Assembly (NCBI RefSeq): GCF_004116265.1
Contig: NZ_QOUX01000045.1
Coordinates: 145,348-209,347, forward strand
Source: Anaerobacillus alkaliphilus
GTDB lineage: Bacteria; Bacillota; Bacilli; Bacillales; Anaerobacillaceae
DNA length: 64,000 nucleotides
Direction: 5' to 3'
In this document: positions 18,787-27,135 of the stretch, piece after piece
Position numbering within the stretch: position 1 is the stretch's first letter
Layout of the letters: each line of letters opens with the position of its first letter
Program-made: the position numbers and the translations under genes
The notes under the pieces: model-generated
The model's input: the letters and a program-made list of their open reading frames with translations, nothing else
Databases searched by the model: none
What the model was told of the DNA's origin: nothing

Positions 18787-20208
18787 ATGGCACAAGAATA
18801 TGATTTGGTTGTACTTGGAGCAGGTACTGGTGGATATGTTGCAGCAATAAAAGCATCCCAGCTAGGATTGAAGGTTGCTGTTGTTGAGAAAGGGAAATTA
18901 GGTGGTACTTGTCTACACCAAGGATGTATCCCTAGTAAAGCACTACTCAGAAGTGCAGAAGTTTACTCAACGATGAAAAACTCAATGGAATTTGGTATTA
19001 GTGCTAACGAAATCACACTACATTTTGACAAAGTCCAACAACGTAAGCAGCATATAATTGACACACTACATAAGGGTGTACAGCACTTAATGAAAAAGGG
19101 TAAAATTGACGTTTATGAAGGGCTTGGGCGTATTTTAGGTCCTTCCATTTTTTCACCTACACCAGGTACAATTTCTGTTGAAATGAGTAACGGTGAAGAG
19201 AACGAAATGCTTATTCCAAAAAATGTATTAATTGCCACTGGGTCTAGGCCAAGAACATTACCAGGCCTTGAAATTGACGGACAATTTGTTCTATCGAGTG
19301 ACGAAGCCTTACAAATGGAAACTTTACCTAAGTCAATCATTATTGTTGGTGGAGGAGTAATTGGGATTGAGTGGGCCTCAATGTTAGTTGATTTTGGTGT
19401 AGAAGTGACTGTACTTGAGTATGCTGATCGTATTTTACCAACTGAAGATCATGAAATCTCTAAAGAAGCACAACGCTCTTTGAAGAAAAAGGGTGTAAAG
19501 TTCTTTACGAGTGCCAAAGTTCTGTCAGATACGGTTTCTAAAGGAGAAGGTGTTTCTATATCAGCTGAATATAAAGGTGAAACGAAAACCTTTACTGCAG
19601 AAAAATTGTTAGTGTCTGTTGGTAGGCAAGCAAATGTAGAAGGTATAGGACTAGAAAACACAGATATTCAAGTAGAAAATGGAGTAATAAAAACGAACGA
19701 ATTCTATCAAACTAAAGAATCACATATTTATGCCATTGGAGATGTAATCGGTGGTCTTCAATTAGCACATGTTGCCTCGCACGAAGGAATTATTGCTGTG
19801 GAACATATGGCAAACCTAACGCCACATGAGTTAGATTACAATCTGATCGCCAAATGTGTTTATAGTTCACCAGAGATTGCAAGTGTCGGCTTTACAGAAG
19901 CTGAGGCAAAAGAAAAAGGATATAAGGTAAAAACTGGTAAATTCTTATTTAAAGCAATAGGAAAAGCATTGGTTTTTGGTGAGACGGATGGCTTTGTTAA
20001 GCTAGTGGTAGATGAAGAAACTGAGGATTTACTAGGGGTTCACATGATCGGACCACATGTTACAGACATGATTTCTGAAGCTGCATTAGCAAAAGTGCTA
20101 GACGCAACACACTGGGAAGTTGCCAATACAATTCATCCGCACCCAACACTTTCAGAAGCAATAGGTGAGGCAGCCTTAGCTGTCGATGGGAAAGCTATCC
20201 ACGGGTAA
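18787..20208 (+). CDS. lpdV: Dihydrolipoyl dehydrogenase (E3) of the branched-chain complex
   Basis: The 473-residue flavoprotein has N-terminal FAD loop GAGTGGYVAA, redox-active disulfide C42/C47 in GGTCLHQGCIPS, a second nucleotide loop IIVGGGVIGIEWASM and the C-terminal HPHPTLSEA active-site histidine. It reoxidises the lipoyl group on BkdB with NAD+. An unusual 129-bp spacer with heptameric repeats follows before bkdAA. Confidence 0.96.
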   Translation: MAQEYDLVVLGAGTGGYVAAIKASQLGLKVAVVEKGKLGGTCLHQGCIPSKALLRSAEVYSTMKNSMEFGISANEITLHFDKVQQRKQHIIDTLHKGVQHLMKKGKIDVYEGLGRILGPSIFSPTPGTISVEMSNGEENEMLIPKNVLIATGSRPRTLPGLEIDGQFVLSSDEALQMETLPKSIIIVGGGVIGIEWASMLVDFGVEVTVLEYADRILPTEDHEISKEAQRSLKKKGVKFFTSAKVLSDTVSKGEGVSISAEYKGETKTFTAEKLLVSVGRQANVEGIGLENTDIQVENGVIKTNEFYQTKESHIYAIGDVIGGLQLAHVASHEGIIAVEHMANLTPHELDYNLIAKCVYSSPEIASVGFTEAEAKEKGYKVKTGKFLFKAIGKALVFGETDGFVKLVVDEETEDLLGVHMIGPHVTDMISEAALAKVLDATHWEVANTIHPHPTLSEAIGEAALAVDGKAIHG

Positions 20209-20220
20209 AAGATAATTGTC

Positions 20221-20320
20221 AATTTTGAATTATGAATTGTAAATGAAGAATGTAGGGCTAATAAGCGTTTGGGCGGCGTTACTTTTAATTCTTACATTCT
20301 ACATTTTACATACTACATTT
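20221..20320. repeat. Heptameric tandem repeats between lpdV and bkdAA
   Basis: Two short heptad arrays flank a 55-bp core. At 20221 the pattern AATTTTG-AATTATG-AATTGTA appears. At 20293-20320 TACATTC-TACATTT-TACATAC-TACATTT is four copies in register. The arrays face each other as a loose inverted repeat (GAAGAATGTAG versus CTACATT). It interrupts an otherwise compact operon; no ORF is inside. Confidence 0.7.
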
Positions 20321-20337
20321 TTATAGGGGGTCTATGA

Positions 20338-21336
20338 ATGACAGAAAATCGTCATGCCAAATTGGGTTTAACTGATAATGATGTTCTTGAAATGTATGAG
20401 ACTATGTTACTTGCAAGAAAGATTGATGAAAGAATGTGGTTACTTAACCGCGCAGGAAAAATACCATTTGTAATTTCTTGTCAAGGACAGGAAGCGGCAC
20501 AGGTTGGAGCTGCATTCGCACTAGATAAAGATAAAGATTATATTCTACCTTACTATCGCGACATGGGTGTAGTTTTACACTTTGGAATGACTGCTCGTGA
20601 TTTAATGTTATCAGCATTTGCGAAAGCAGAAGATCCAAACTCTGGTGGTAGACAAATGCCAGGTCACTTTGGTCAAAAGAAAAACCGCATTGTGACAGGT
20701 TCTTCTCCAGTTACAACTCAAGTTCCTCATGCAGTAGGAGTCGCTTTAGCTGGAAAGCTAGAGGGGAAAGATTTCGTGACGTTTACAACATTTGGTGAAG
20801 GATCTTCTAACCAAGGGGATTTCCACGAAGGTGCAAACTTTGCAGCGGTCCATAAGCTTCCAGTTATATTAATGTGTGAAAATAATAAATATGCGATTTC
20901 TGTACCAATCCATAAGCAGCTTGCTTGTGAGAAAGTATCAGATCGTGCTCTTGGTTATGGTATGCCTGGAGTTACAGTTGATGGAAATGACCCAATTGCA
21001 GTTTATGAGGCAGTTAAAGAAGCAGCTGACCGTGGTCGTAGAGGCGAAGGGCCAACATTAGTGGAAACGGTTTCTTATCGCTTAACTCCTCACTCAAGTG
21101 ATGATGACGATCGCGTGTATCGTTCAAGAGAAGAAGTTGAAGAAGCGAAAAAGAAAGATTCTATTATTACATTTAAAGCATATTTACAAGAGTTAAATAT
21201 CTTAACAGAAACAATTGAAACAGAGATGAATGATCGAATTGCAAGAGCAGTAAATGATGCAACAGAATATGCTGAAGCAGCGCCTTATGCCCAAGCAGAA
21301 TCAGCATTAAATCATGTTTACGGAGAGGGGGTATAA
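20338..21336 (+). CDS. bkdAA: Branched-chain 2-oxoacid dehydrogenase E1 alpha subunit
   Basis: The 332-residue thiamine-diphosphate-dependent subunit carries GEGSSNQGDFHEG followed by the NN (CENNKYAIS) that completes the ThDP motif near residues 155-185. It has the serine/histidine-rich regulatory loop YRLTPHSSDDDD seen in BkdAA. With BkdAB it decarboxylates 2-oxoisovalerate, 2-oxoisocaproate and 2-oxo-methylvalerate. Ribosome site TAGGGGGTC. Confidence 0.96.
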   Translation: MTENRHAKLGLTDNDVLEMYETMLLARKIDERMWLLNRAGKIPFVISCQGQEAAQVGAAFALDKDKDYILPYYRDMGVVLHFGMTARDLMLSAFAKAEDPNSGGRQMPGHFGQKKNRIVTGSSPVTTQVPHAVGVALAGKLEGKDFVTFTTFGEGSSNQGDFHEGANFAAVHKLPVILMCENNKYAISVPIHKQLACEKVSDRALGYGMPGVTVDGNDPIAVYEAVKEAADRGRRGEGPTLVETVSYRLTPHSSDDDDRVYRSREEVEEAKKKDSIITFKAYLQELNILTETIETEMNDRIARAVNDATEYAEAAPYAQAESALNHVYGEGV

Positions 21337-21339
21337 GGA

Positions 21340-22323
21340 ATGCCGATTATTTCTTATATTGATGCAGTTACCTTAGCAATTAAAGAGGAAATGGAAAGAG
21401 ATGAAAAGGTTTTCGTTCTTGGTGAAGACGTTGGTGCTCGTGGCGGTGTATTTAGAGCAACAAACGGCTTATATGAACAATTCGGCGAAGATCGAGTAAT
21501 TGACGCCCCTTTGGCTGAATCAGCGATCGTTGGTGTAGGAGTTGGAGCGGCTATGTACGGAATGCGTCCAATTGCTGAAATTCAATTTGCTGACTTTATC
21601 ATGCCAGCAGTTAATCAAATCGTTTCTGAAGCGGCAAGGATTCGTTATCGTTCGAACAATGATTGGAATTGTCCGATGGTAATACGTGCCCCTTATGGTG
21701 GTGGAGTTCATGGAGCTTTATATCATTCCCAATCTGTTGAGGCTATGTTTGCTGGTATTCCAGGATTAAAAATCGTCATGCCATCAACTCCATATGATGT
21801 AAAAGGTCTATTAAAAGCGGCAATTCGTGACAATGATCCTGTTTTATTCTTTGAACATAAACGTGCTTACCGCTTAATTAAAGGTGAAGTTCCAACTGAA
21901 GACTATACTCTTCCAATTGGAAAAGCGGATGTAAAACGTGAGGGTGACGATATAACAGTAATAACTTACGGTTTAGCGGTTCATTTTGCGTTACAAGCTG
22001 CAGAAAGATTAGCAAAAGATGGCATTTCAGCGCATATTTTAGATTTGCGTACGGTATATCCATTGGATAAAGAAGCGATTATTGAAGCCGCGAAGAAAAC
22101 TGGTAAGGTCCTTCTTGTTACTGAAGATAATAAAGAAGGTAGTATCATGAGTGAGGTTGCAGCGATCATTGCTGAGCATTGTTTATTTGATTTAGATGCT
22201 CCGATTCAACGTTTAGCTGGGCCAGATGTTCCAGCGATGCCATATGCGCCAACAATGGAAAAATATTTCATGATAAATCCAGATAAAATCGAAAAAGCAA
22301 TGCGTGATCTTGCTGAATTTTAG
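21340..22323 (+). CDS. bkdAB: Branched-chain 2-oxoacid dehydrogenase E1 beta subunit
   Basis: The 327-residue transketolase-type beta subunit has VLGEDVGARGGVFRAT at the N-terminus, AEIQFADFIMPAVNQI in the ThDP interface and LRTVYPLDKEAI in the C-terminal domain. The ATG follows bkdAA by three bases with AGAGGGGGTATAAGG as ribosome site. Confidence 0.96.
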   Translation: MPIISYIDAVTLAIKEEMERDEKVFVLGEDVGARGGVFRATNGLYEQFGEDRVIDAPLAESAIVGVGVGAAMYGMRPIAEIQFADFIMPAVNQIVSEAARIRYRSNNDWNCPMVIRAPYGGGVHGALYHSQSVEAMFAGIPGLKIVMPSTPYDVKGLLKAAIRDNDPVLFFEHKRAYRLIKGEVPTEDYTLPIGKADVKREGDDITVITYGLAVHFALQAAERLAKDGISAHILDLRTVYPLDKEAIIEAAKKTGKVLLVTEDNKEGSIMSEVAAIIAEHCLFDLDAPIQRLAGPDVPAMPYAPTMEKYFMINPDKIEKAMRDLAEF

Positions 22324-22341
22324 GAGAGGGAGGTAATATTC

Positions 22342-23631
22342 ATGGCTACAGAGATTAAGATGCCGCAACTTGGTGAAAGTGTAACTGAAGGTACAATTAG
22401 TAAGTGGTTAGTTAAGCCAGGTGATAAAGTAAATAAATATGATCCAATTGCAGAAGTAATGACTGATAAAGTAAATGCTGAAGTTCCTTCCTCTTACACT
22501 GGAACGATTAAAGACCTAGTGGCTGCTGAGGACGAGACGATTGAGGTTGGAGGAGTTATTTGTACGATAGCAGTCGAAGGAGAAGAAACGGTAAATAATA
22601 CGCCAACTCAAACAAACACGGTTGAAACCATAGCTGCTTCGAAACCAGACCTTGATACTAGTGAGAAAAAACGTTTTTCTCCTGCTGTACTGCGTCTAGC
22701 TGGTGAACACAATATTGATTTAGCCCAAGTTCAAGGTAGTGGGCGAGGCGGGCGCATCACTAGAAAAGATCTTCAGAGTATTATTGAGGGTGGAAATATT
22801 CCGCAACCAAAACTAGAAGTAGCGCCTGAACAGCAATCAGTGGCAGTTCAAGCAGAACCAGCTCCAGTATCGACGCCGAAGGTTGAAAGAGAACCAGCTA
22901 CAGCACCTGTTAATATCCCAACGTTACCGGGAGACATTGAAATTCCAGTATCGGGTGTTAGGAAAGCAATCGCAGCTAACATGGTGAAAAGTAAGCACGA
23001 GGCCCCTCATGCTTGGACAATGGTAGAAGTTGATGTAACAAATCTTGTTAACTATCGTAACAGTGTGAAAGATAGCTTTAAGCAAAAAGAAGGCTATAAC
23101 CTAACATTCTTGCCATTCTTTATTAAAGCAGTTGTCGAAAGCTTAAAAGAGTTTCCGCAGCTTAATTCCATGTGGGCTGGCGATAAGATCATTCAAAAGA
23201 AAGATATTAATATTTCAATTGCGGTTGCTACAGAAGATGCTCTTTATGTTCCGGTAATAAAGCACGCTGATGAGAAAACAATCAAGGGAATTGCTCGTGA
23301 AATTAACGATTTAGCAGGAAAAGTAAGAAATAAGGCAATTTCAAGTAGTGATATGCAGGGTGGCACATTTACAGTTAATAATACTGGCTCATTTGGTTCG
23401 ATATTATCAACGCCAATTATTAATCACCCACAAGCAGCTATTCTCTCTGTAGAGTCTATTGTTAAGCGTCCTGTAGTTATGGATAACGATGCGATTGCAA
23501 TAAGACATATGGTAAACCTATGTCTGTCGTTGGATCATCGTGTTCTTGATGGGTTAGTTTGTGGAAGATTTTTAGCAAGGGTCAAAGAGAAGTTACAGTC
23601 TATTTCTAAAGAAAATACACAACTGTATTAA
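22342..23631 (+). CDS. bkdB: Branched-chain dihydrolipoyl acyltransferase (E2)
   Basis: The 429-residue core subunit has one lipoyl domain with modified K43 in MTDKVNAEV, a peripheral-subunit-binding domain at about 110-147 (FSPAVLRLAGEHNID ... GRGGRITRKDL), a Pro/Ala-rich linker and the acyltransferase domain ending with the DHRVLDG catalytic motif near 402. It transfers branched acyl groups to CoA, feeding branched fatty acid synthesis. Last gene of the operon. Confidence 0.96.
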   Translation: MATEIKMPQLGESVTEGTISKWLVKPGDKVNKYDPIAEVMTDKVNAEVPSSYTGTIKDLVAAEDETIEVGGVICTIAVEGEETVNNTPTQTNTVETIAASKPDLDTSEKKRFSPAVLRLAGEHNIDLAQVQGSGRGGRITRKDLQSIIEGGNIPQPKLEVAPEQQSVAVQAEPAPVSTPKVEREPATAPVNIPTLPGDIEIPVSGVRKAIAANMVKSKHEAPHAWTMVEVDVTNLVNYRNSVKDSFKQKEGYNLTFLPFFIKAVVESLKEFPQLNSMWAGDKIIQKKDINISIAVATEDALYVPVIKHADEKTIKGIAREINDLAGKVRNKAISSSDMQGGTFTVNNTGSFGSILSTPIINHPQAAILSVESIVKRPVVMDNDAIAIRHMVNLCLSLDHRVLDGLVCGRFLARVKEKLQSISKENTQLY

Positions 23632-23642
23632 ATGATTTGTAC

Positions 23643-23680
23643 ACTTTCCTATTCTAGCTTTAGAATAGGAAAGTTTTTTT
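23643..23680 (+). terminator. Terminator of the bkd operon
   Basis: ACTTTCCTATTCTA and TAGAATAGGAAAGT pair over 14 bases, followed by eight Ts. Confidence 0.93.
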
Positions 23681-23762
23681 GTTGTTCGATTACATTGGAT
23701 GAAAGAGGAATGGGGAAGCTATTTTATGTTACATATTTTCTAAATTAAGGGGTGGCTTAAAC

Positions 23763-24218
23763 GTGTTAAAAACTAAACTTGGAGTAGTGACACTAGCAGT
23801 ACTGATGTTTTTTGCGTACACAAACGTAACAATTGTAAGCGCTGAGGAATTAGAGAACGAAACAAACCAAATGGATCAAGTTAAATATGAACATAAGGCA
23901 ATTCGTCCCCATTTTAACTTTTACTATCAGTTACTAGCTGAAAAATATGCACCAAAGCATGTAAAAGTGTGGAACGATGTAATCTCCGAGAGAGAGGCTC
24001 TCATTAAGAAGTATCGTGAACTCGCCAAATCTGGGAAAGAAATTGGAAACTTTTATGATGAAACGTGGCTAAAAGTACACAGTGATATACAAAAGCAATT
24101 TCTAGAAGCAGTCGAAAAAAGAGATGATCAAGCGTTAAAAAATATTGTTCCGCAGGTCATTGATCATCAAAAAGAATTAAACATCTTGTTAAAAAAGCGA
24201 TTAAAGGAAATTAAATAA
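23763..24218 (+). CDS. Small secreted helical protein of unknown function
   Basis: The 151-residue product starts at GTG behind AAGGGGTGGCTTAAAC. A signal peptide (about 1-27, ending VSA before EEL) is clear. The mature part is charged and helical, with a conserved-looking IRPHFNFYYQLLAEKYAP segment and a C-terminal QKELNILLKKRLKEIK helix. I do not recognise the family. It is a single gene between two terminators. Confidence 0.75.
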   Translation: MLKTKLGVVTLAVLMFFAYTNVTIVSAEELENETNQMDQVKYEHKAIRPHFNFYYQLLAEKYAPKHVKVWNDVISEREALIKKYRELAKSGKEIGNFYDETWLKVHSDIQKQFLEAVEKRDDQALKNIVPQVIDHQKELNILLKKRLKEIK

Positions 24219-24225
24219 ATGCAAA

Positions 24226-24254
24226 GGGAGACAATGTTTATTTGTCTCCTTTTG
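24226..24254 (+). terminator. Terminator after the secreted protein gene
   Basis: GGAGACAA and TTGTCTCC stem with a 7-base loop, followed by TTTTG. Confidence 0.8.
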
Positions 24255-24278
24255 TCTATAAATGAGGAGGGCTTTTTG

Positions 24279-24307
24279 TTTACAAACCGTAATTATTTCG
24301 ATATAAT
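24279..24307 (+). promoter_or_regulatory. Sigma-A promoter with Zur-like operator
   Basis: TTTACA (24279-24284), 17 bp, TATAAT (24302-24307). The spacer contains CCGTAATTATTTCGA (24287-24301), which matches the Bacillus Zur box TCGTAATNATTACGA at all but two positions. Repressor binding there would block RNA polymerase, fitting zinc repression of the downstream zinc-binding lipoprotein. Confidence 0.7.
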
Positions 24308-24350
24308 CCTTCTTGTATATAAAACGTAATCGTTTTGAAAGGGGATTGAA

Positions 24351-25508
24351 ATGAAAATTAAATCTATGTTTTTTGCAATGATGTTAGTAATTTCAACGTT
24401 TTTAGTAGCATGTGGTGGTGCACAAGAAGAGGAAGTTGTAGAAAATACAACTATTGAAGCAGAAGTTATTGAGGAAAAACCTGTAATTCAAGTTTATACA
24501 ACTATTTTTCCATTAATGGATTTCACCCAAAGAATTGGTGGTGAATACGTTGAAGTAAAAAATATTGTTCCTGTAGGAGCTGATGCTCATACATATGAAC
24601 CATCACCAAAGACAATGGTTGATATATCAAATGCTGATTTATATATATATAATGGTGCTGGAATTGAAGGCTTCGCTGATGCTGTAGCTGAAGTTCTTAA
24701 AGCAAGTAATGTAAAAATTTTAACAGCTTCTGAAGGAATTGACCTGATTGCTTTCGATCACGATGATCACGGAAATGATCATGACGATCACGGACACGAC
24801 CATGACGATCATAGCCATGACCACGATGATCACGGACACGACCATGACGATCATAGCCATGACCACGATGATCACGGACACGACCATGACGATCATAGCC
24901 ATGACCACGATGATCACGGAAATGATCATGACGACCATAATCATGACCATGATGATCACGGAGACGATCATAACCATAACCATGGGGAGCAAGATCCACA
25001 TGTATGGTTAGATCCAATTCGTTCTATTAAACTAGCAGAAAATATCAAAGACGCTTTAGTTGAGTTATTACCTGAAGGCGCGGAGGTGTTTGAAAGTAAC
25101 TTCCAAACTTTAAAAAGCCAATTGGAAGAGTTAGATTCGCAATTTAAGGCTATGCTTCAAGATGTATCAAACGATACAATTGTTGTATCGCATGCAGGGT
25201 ATGGATACTGGACTGATAGGTATGGTATCAAGCAAGTAGGTATCTCAGGGATCTCTCCAACAAACGAACCATCTATACGCCAGATAACACAGGTAGTAGA
25301 GTACATGAAAAAGCATAATGTGAATTACGTAATCTTTGAACAAAACATACCAATGAACATAGCAGAAACAGTTCGTTCTCAAGTAGGTGCTGAAGCTCTT
25401 TGGTTACACAACCTAGAAGCATTAGTTCAAGAAGATGTCACTAACAATGAAGACTACTTTAGCTTGATGAGAAAGAATATTGAAACACTGAGAACAGCAT
25501 TACAATAG
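24351..25508 (+). CDS. znuA: Zinc ABC transporter substrate-binding lipoprotein (ZnuA/AdcA type)
   Basis: The 385-residue protein has a lipobox (FLVACGG, Cys21) and the cluster A-I/ZnuA fold: VGADAHTYEPSP supplies a metal histidine, HVWLDPIRS another, and VSHAGYGYWTDRYG and VIFEQNI the rest. Residues about 136-212 form a His/Asp-rich loop of HDHDDHGHDHDDHS units, which is thought to gather zinc. No permease (znuB) or ATPase (znuC) is nearby, so it must use a system encoded elsewhere. A Zur-like box lies in its promoter. Confidence 0.9.
   Translation: MKIKSMFFAMMLVISTFLVACGGAQEEEVVENTTIEAEVIEEKPVIQVYTTIFPLMDFTQRIGGEYVEVKNIVPVGADAHTYEPSPKTMVDISNADLYIYNGAGIEGFADAVAEVLKASNVKILTASEGIDLIAFDHDDHGNDHDDHGHDHDDHSHDHDDHGHDHDDHSHDHDDHGHDHDDHSHDHDDHGNDHDDHNHDHDDHGDDHNHNHGEQDPHVWLDPIRSIKLAENIKDALVELLPEGAEVFESNFQTLKSQLEELDSQFKAMLQDVSNDTIVVSHAGYGYWTDRYGIKQVGISGISPTNEPSIRQITQVVEYMKKHNVNYVIFEQNIPMNIAETVRSQVGAEALWLHNLEALVQEDVTNNEDYFSLMRKNIETLRTALQ
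24792..24959 (+). repeat. 42-bp tandem repeat coding the histidine-rich loop
   Basis: Three identical 42-bp units begin at 24792, 24834 and 24876 and each encode 14 residues of alternating His and Asp; a fourth diverged copy is at 24918-24959. Identity at the DNA level, not only protein, suggests recent slippage or unequal crossing-over. The long antisense frames here are by-products of the repeat. Confidence 0.9.
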
Positions 25509-25514
25509 GAAGTT

Positions 25515-25547
25515 AAGGAAGTTCATGACCATGGACTTCCTTTTTTA
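25515..25547 (+). terminator. Terminator after znuA
   Basis: AAGGAAGT and ACTTCCTT stem, with CATGACCATG in the loop, followed by T6. Confidence 0.8.
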
Positions 25548-25665
25548 TAGATAATGTATTTCAAAGCAATATTTCGCTTATATTAATAATACATATCGCT
25601 TTGTAAAATCGGTTGTTGAGTGTACAATATAAGCATAGTGTTAATAATAAAAAGAGGTGACCTAC

Positions 25666-26085
25666 ATGGAATTTAGTTTTTATAATGATGTTATTAATGG
25701 TGCAAGAAAAGAAATGGTAGATGCAGGGTATAAAGAATTAACTACACCTGAAGAGGTAGATGCAGTACTAGGTAAAGAAGGAACTTCATTAGTCTACATC
25801 AATTCTGTTTGTGGTTGTGCAGGCGGTATTGCTCGCCCATCTGCAGCTTATATGGCTAACTATGAGAAAAAGCCAGATAACTTTTTGACTGTTTTTGCTG
25901 GACAAGATAAAGAAGCAACAGAGCGTGCAAGAACCTATTTTAAAGGCTATGCTCCTTCTTCACCGTCATTTGCTATCATTAAAGACGGGGAAATCAAAGC
26001 TATGATTGAAAGACATGAGATTGAAGGACATGAACCAGTTCAAGTAGTACAAAAATTAGAAAAATATTTTGATGAATATCTATAA
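25666..26085 (+). CDS. brxB: Bacilliredoxin BrxB (YqiW)
   Basis: The 139-residue thioredoxin-like protein of the YphP/YqiW family removes bacillithiol from S-bacillithiolated proteins. The CGC active site is C49-G-C51 in [25 protein letters not shown] and [10 protein letters not shown] are family signatures. The ATG at 25666 follows AAAAAGAGGTGACC; the GTG within that ribosome site is rejected. Position downstream of bkdB parallels B. subtilis yqiW. Confidence 0.93.
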   Translation: MEFSFYNDVINGARKEMVDAGYKELTTPEEVDAVLGKEGTSLVYINSVCGCAGGIARPSAAYMANYEKKPDNFLTVFAGQDKEATERARTYFKGYAPSSPSFAIIKDGEIKAMIERHEIEGHEPVQVVQKLEKYFDEYL

Positions 26086-26097
26086 AATGAAGAGAAG

Positions 26098-26127
26098 CTT
26101 TCACTTTTTAGTGAAAGTTTTTTTTTA
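26098..26127 (+). terminator. Terminator after brxB
   Basis: CTTTCAC and GTGAAAG stem with TTTTTA loop and a T9 tail. Confidence 0.85.
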
Positions 26128-26266
26128 TTTTAAAAAGTATTGGCTATACTATAATTATTACTTTTACGCTTTTTCTTGAAGTCAAGTTTTGCTAATGCTA
26201 TAATTTAAACTTGTATATGTTTTAAAGCTAGGCAATTGCCATGCTTTTAAAAAGGAGAGTGCAGTA

Positions 26267-26626
26267 ATGCAAGATTTATATGTAAAAATACACGAATACT
26301 TAAATATGGACGAGGAAATATCATTTGAAGAATTTGATGACTACTATAAGACGGTTATTAAACAATTTAGTGAAGTTTCTGATGACCTAGTTGAAGAAGA
26401 TGTATGGAAAGCATTGTTTATCATCGAAAACTTAATGTCTAACGCTGAAAGCCGTGCTAAAGAGTCAAAAGCTGCAAAACAAAAGAAATACAAAAAGATG
26501 GCAGACCGCTCGGCGCTATGGGCACAGAATTTTGCTGGTAGACTTTATAAGCTAGGCTATACAGAAGAACAACTAAATGAGCGTTTTGAAAAAATGTTTC
26601 AAGACTACGCAAATATAAAGGCATAG
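26267..26626 (+). CDS. Conserved-looking small acidic helical protein, unknown function
   Basis: A 119-residue soluble protein with AAAAGGAGAGTGCAGTA as ribosome site. The N-terminal half is acidic (ISFEEFDDYY, DDLVEEDVW), and a basic stretch KESKAAKQKKYKKMADR (about 65-80) follows. No signal peptide or membrane segment. I do not recognise a family. It has its own terminator. Confidence 0.7.
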   Translation: MQDLYVKIHEYLNMDEEISFEEFDDYYKTVIKQFSEVSDDLVEEDVWKALFIIENLMSNAESRAKESKAAKQKKYKKMADRSALWAQNFAGRLYKLGYTEEQLNERFEKMFQDYANIKA

Positions 26627-26635
26627 ACAATTTGG

Positions 26636-26661
26636 TGGAGTGAATATCACTCCTCTTTCTT
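26636..26661 (+). terminator. Terminator after the 26.3-kb gene
   Basis: GGAGTGA and TCACTCC stem with a 3-base loop, then TCTTTCTTTT. Confidence 0.65.
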
Positions 26662-26723
26662 TTATGAATACTTGACAAACTTTAGTTGAAAATGCTATAT
26701 TAATTTAGCAACATTTAACCATT

Positions 26724-26798
26724 GCGTCTATAGTGAAATGGATATCACACGAGATTTCGGCTCTCGGATTCTGGGTTCGAATCCTGGTAGGCGCGCCA
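26724..26798 (+). tRNA. tRNA-Arg, anticodon UCG
   Basis: Full cloverleaf with encoded CCA: acceptor GCGTCTA/TAGGCGC, D arm GTGA-AATGGATA-TCAC, anticodon stem CGAGA/TCTCG around loop TTTCGGC (anticodon TCG at 26757-26759), T arm with the TTCGAAT loop, discriminator G. It would read CGA. Single isolated tRNA followed by its own terminator. Confidence 0.93.
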
Positions 26799-26813
26799 TA
26801 CATAAAATGATTT

Positions 26814-26848
26814 AAGACTTCAAGATATTATCTTGAAGTCTTTTTTAT
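26814..26848 (+). terminator. Terminator after tRNA-Arg
   Basis: AAGACTTCAAGA and TCTTGAAGTCTT, 12-bp perfect stem followed by Ts. Confidence 0.9.
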
Positions 26849-27045
26849 AATAATTAATTAAAATTTATAATTAATTTTGAGTTATGTATATATGATATAT
26901 AATAAACAAGATTGTAAGACAGTATGAGTTTAACTCAAATTTACTTACAGTTCTATTTTGGATGATGATTTGCTTGGTAGTATTCACCCTTAAATTTTCT
27001 TGTCAAAAAGGAATATACTATGAATATTTTTTATATAATACTATA

Positions 27046-27098
27046 TTGACATTTCTTTGTAACGTGTTAATATACATAAGTGTGAATAATAATTAGTA
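27046..27098 (+). promoter_or_regulatory. Promoter and candidate ARG box for the arginine-type transporter
   Basis: TTGACA (27046-27051), 16 bp, TAATAT (27068-27073). Just downstream, TGTGAATAATAATTAG (27081-27096) resembles the ARG box recognised by AhrC; a second look-alike, TATGAATATTTTTTAT, is near 27019. AhrC is encoded at 1361 in this window. The operator call is tentative. Confidence 0.5.
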
Positions 27099-27135
27099 GA
27101 CAAAGTATAAAAAATATAAAAAAGGGGTTATACAA

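Noticed and set aside
24697..25017. Long overlapping frames on both strands, rich in His/Arg or Ile/Met/Val, over the zinc-binding gene
   Set aside because: They are translations of the 42-bp repeat in other frames and have no ribosome site.
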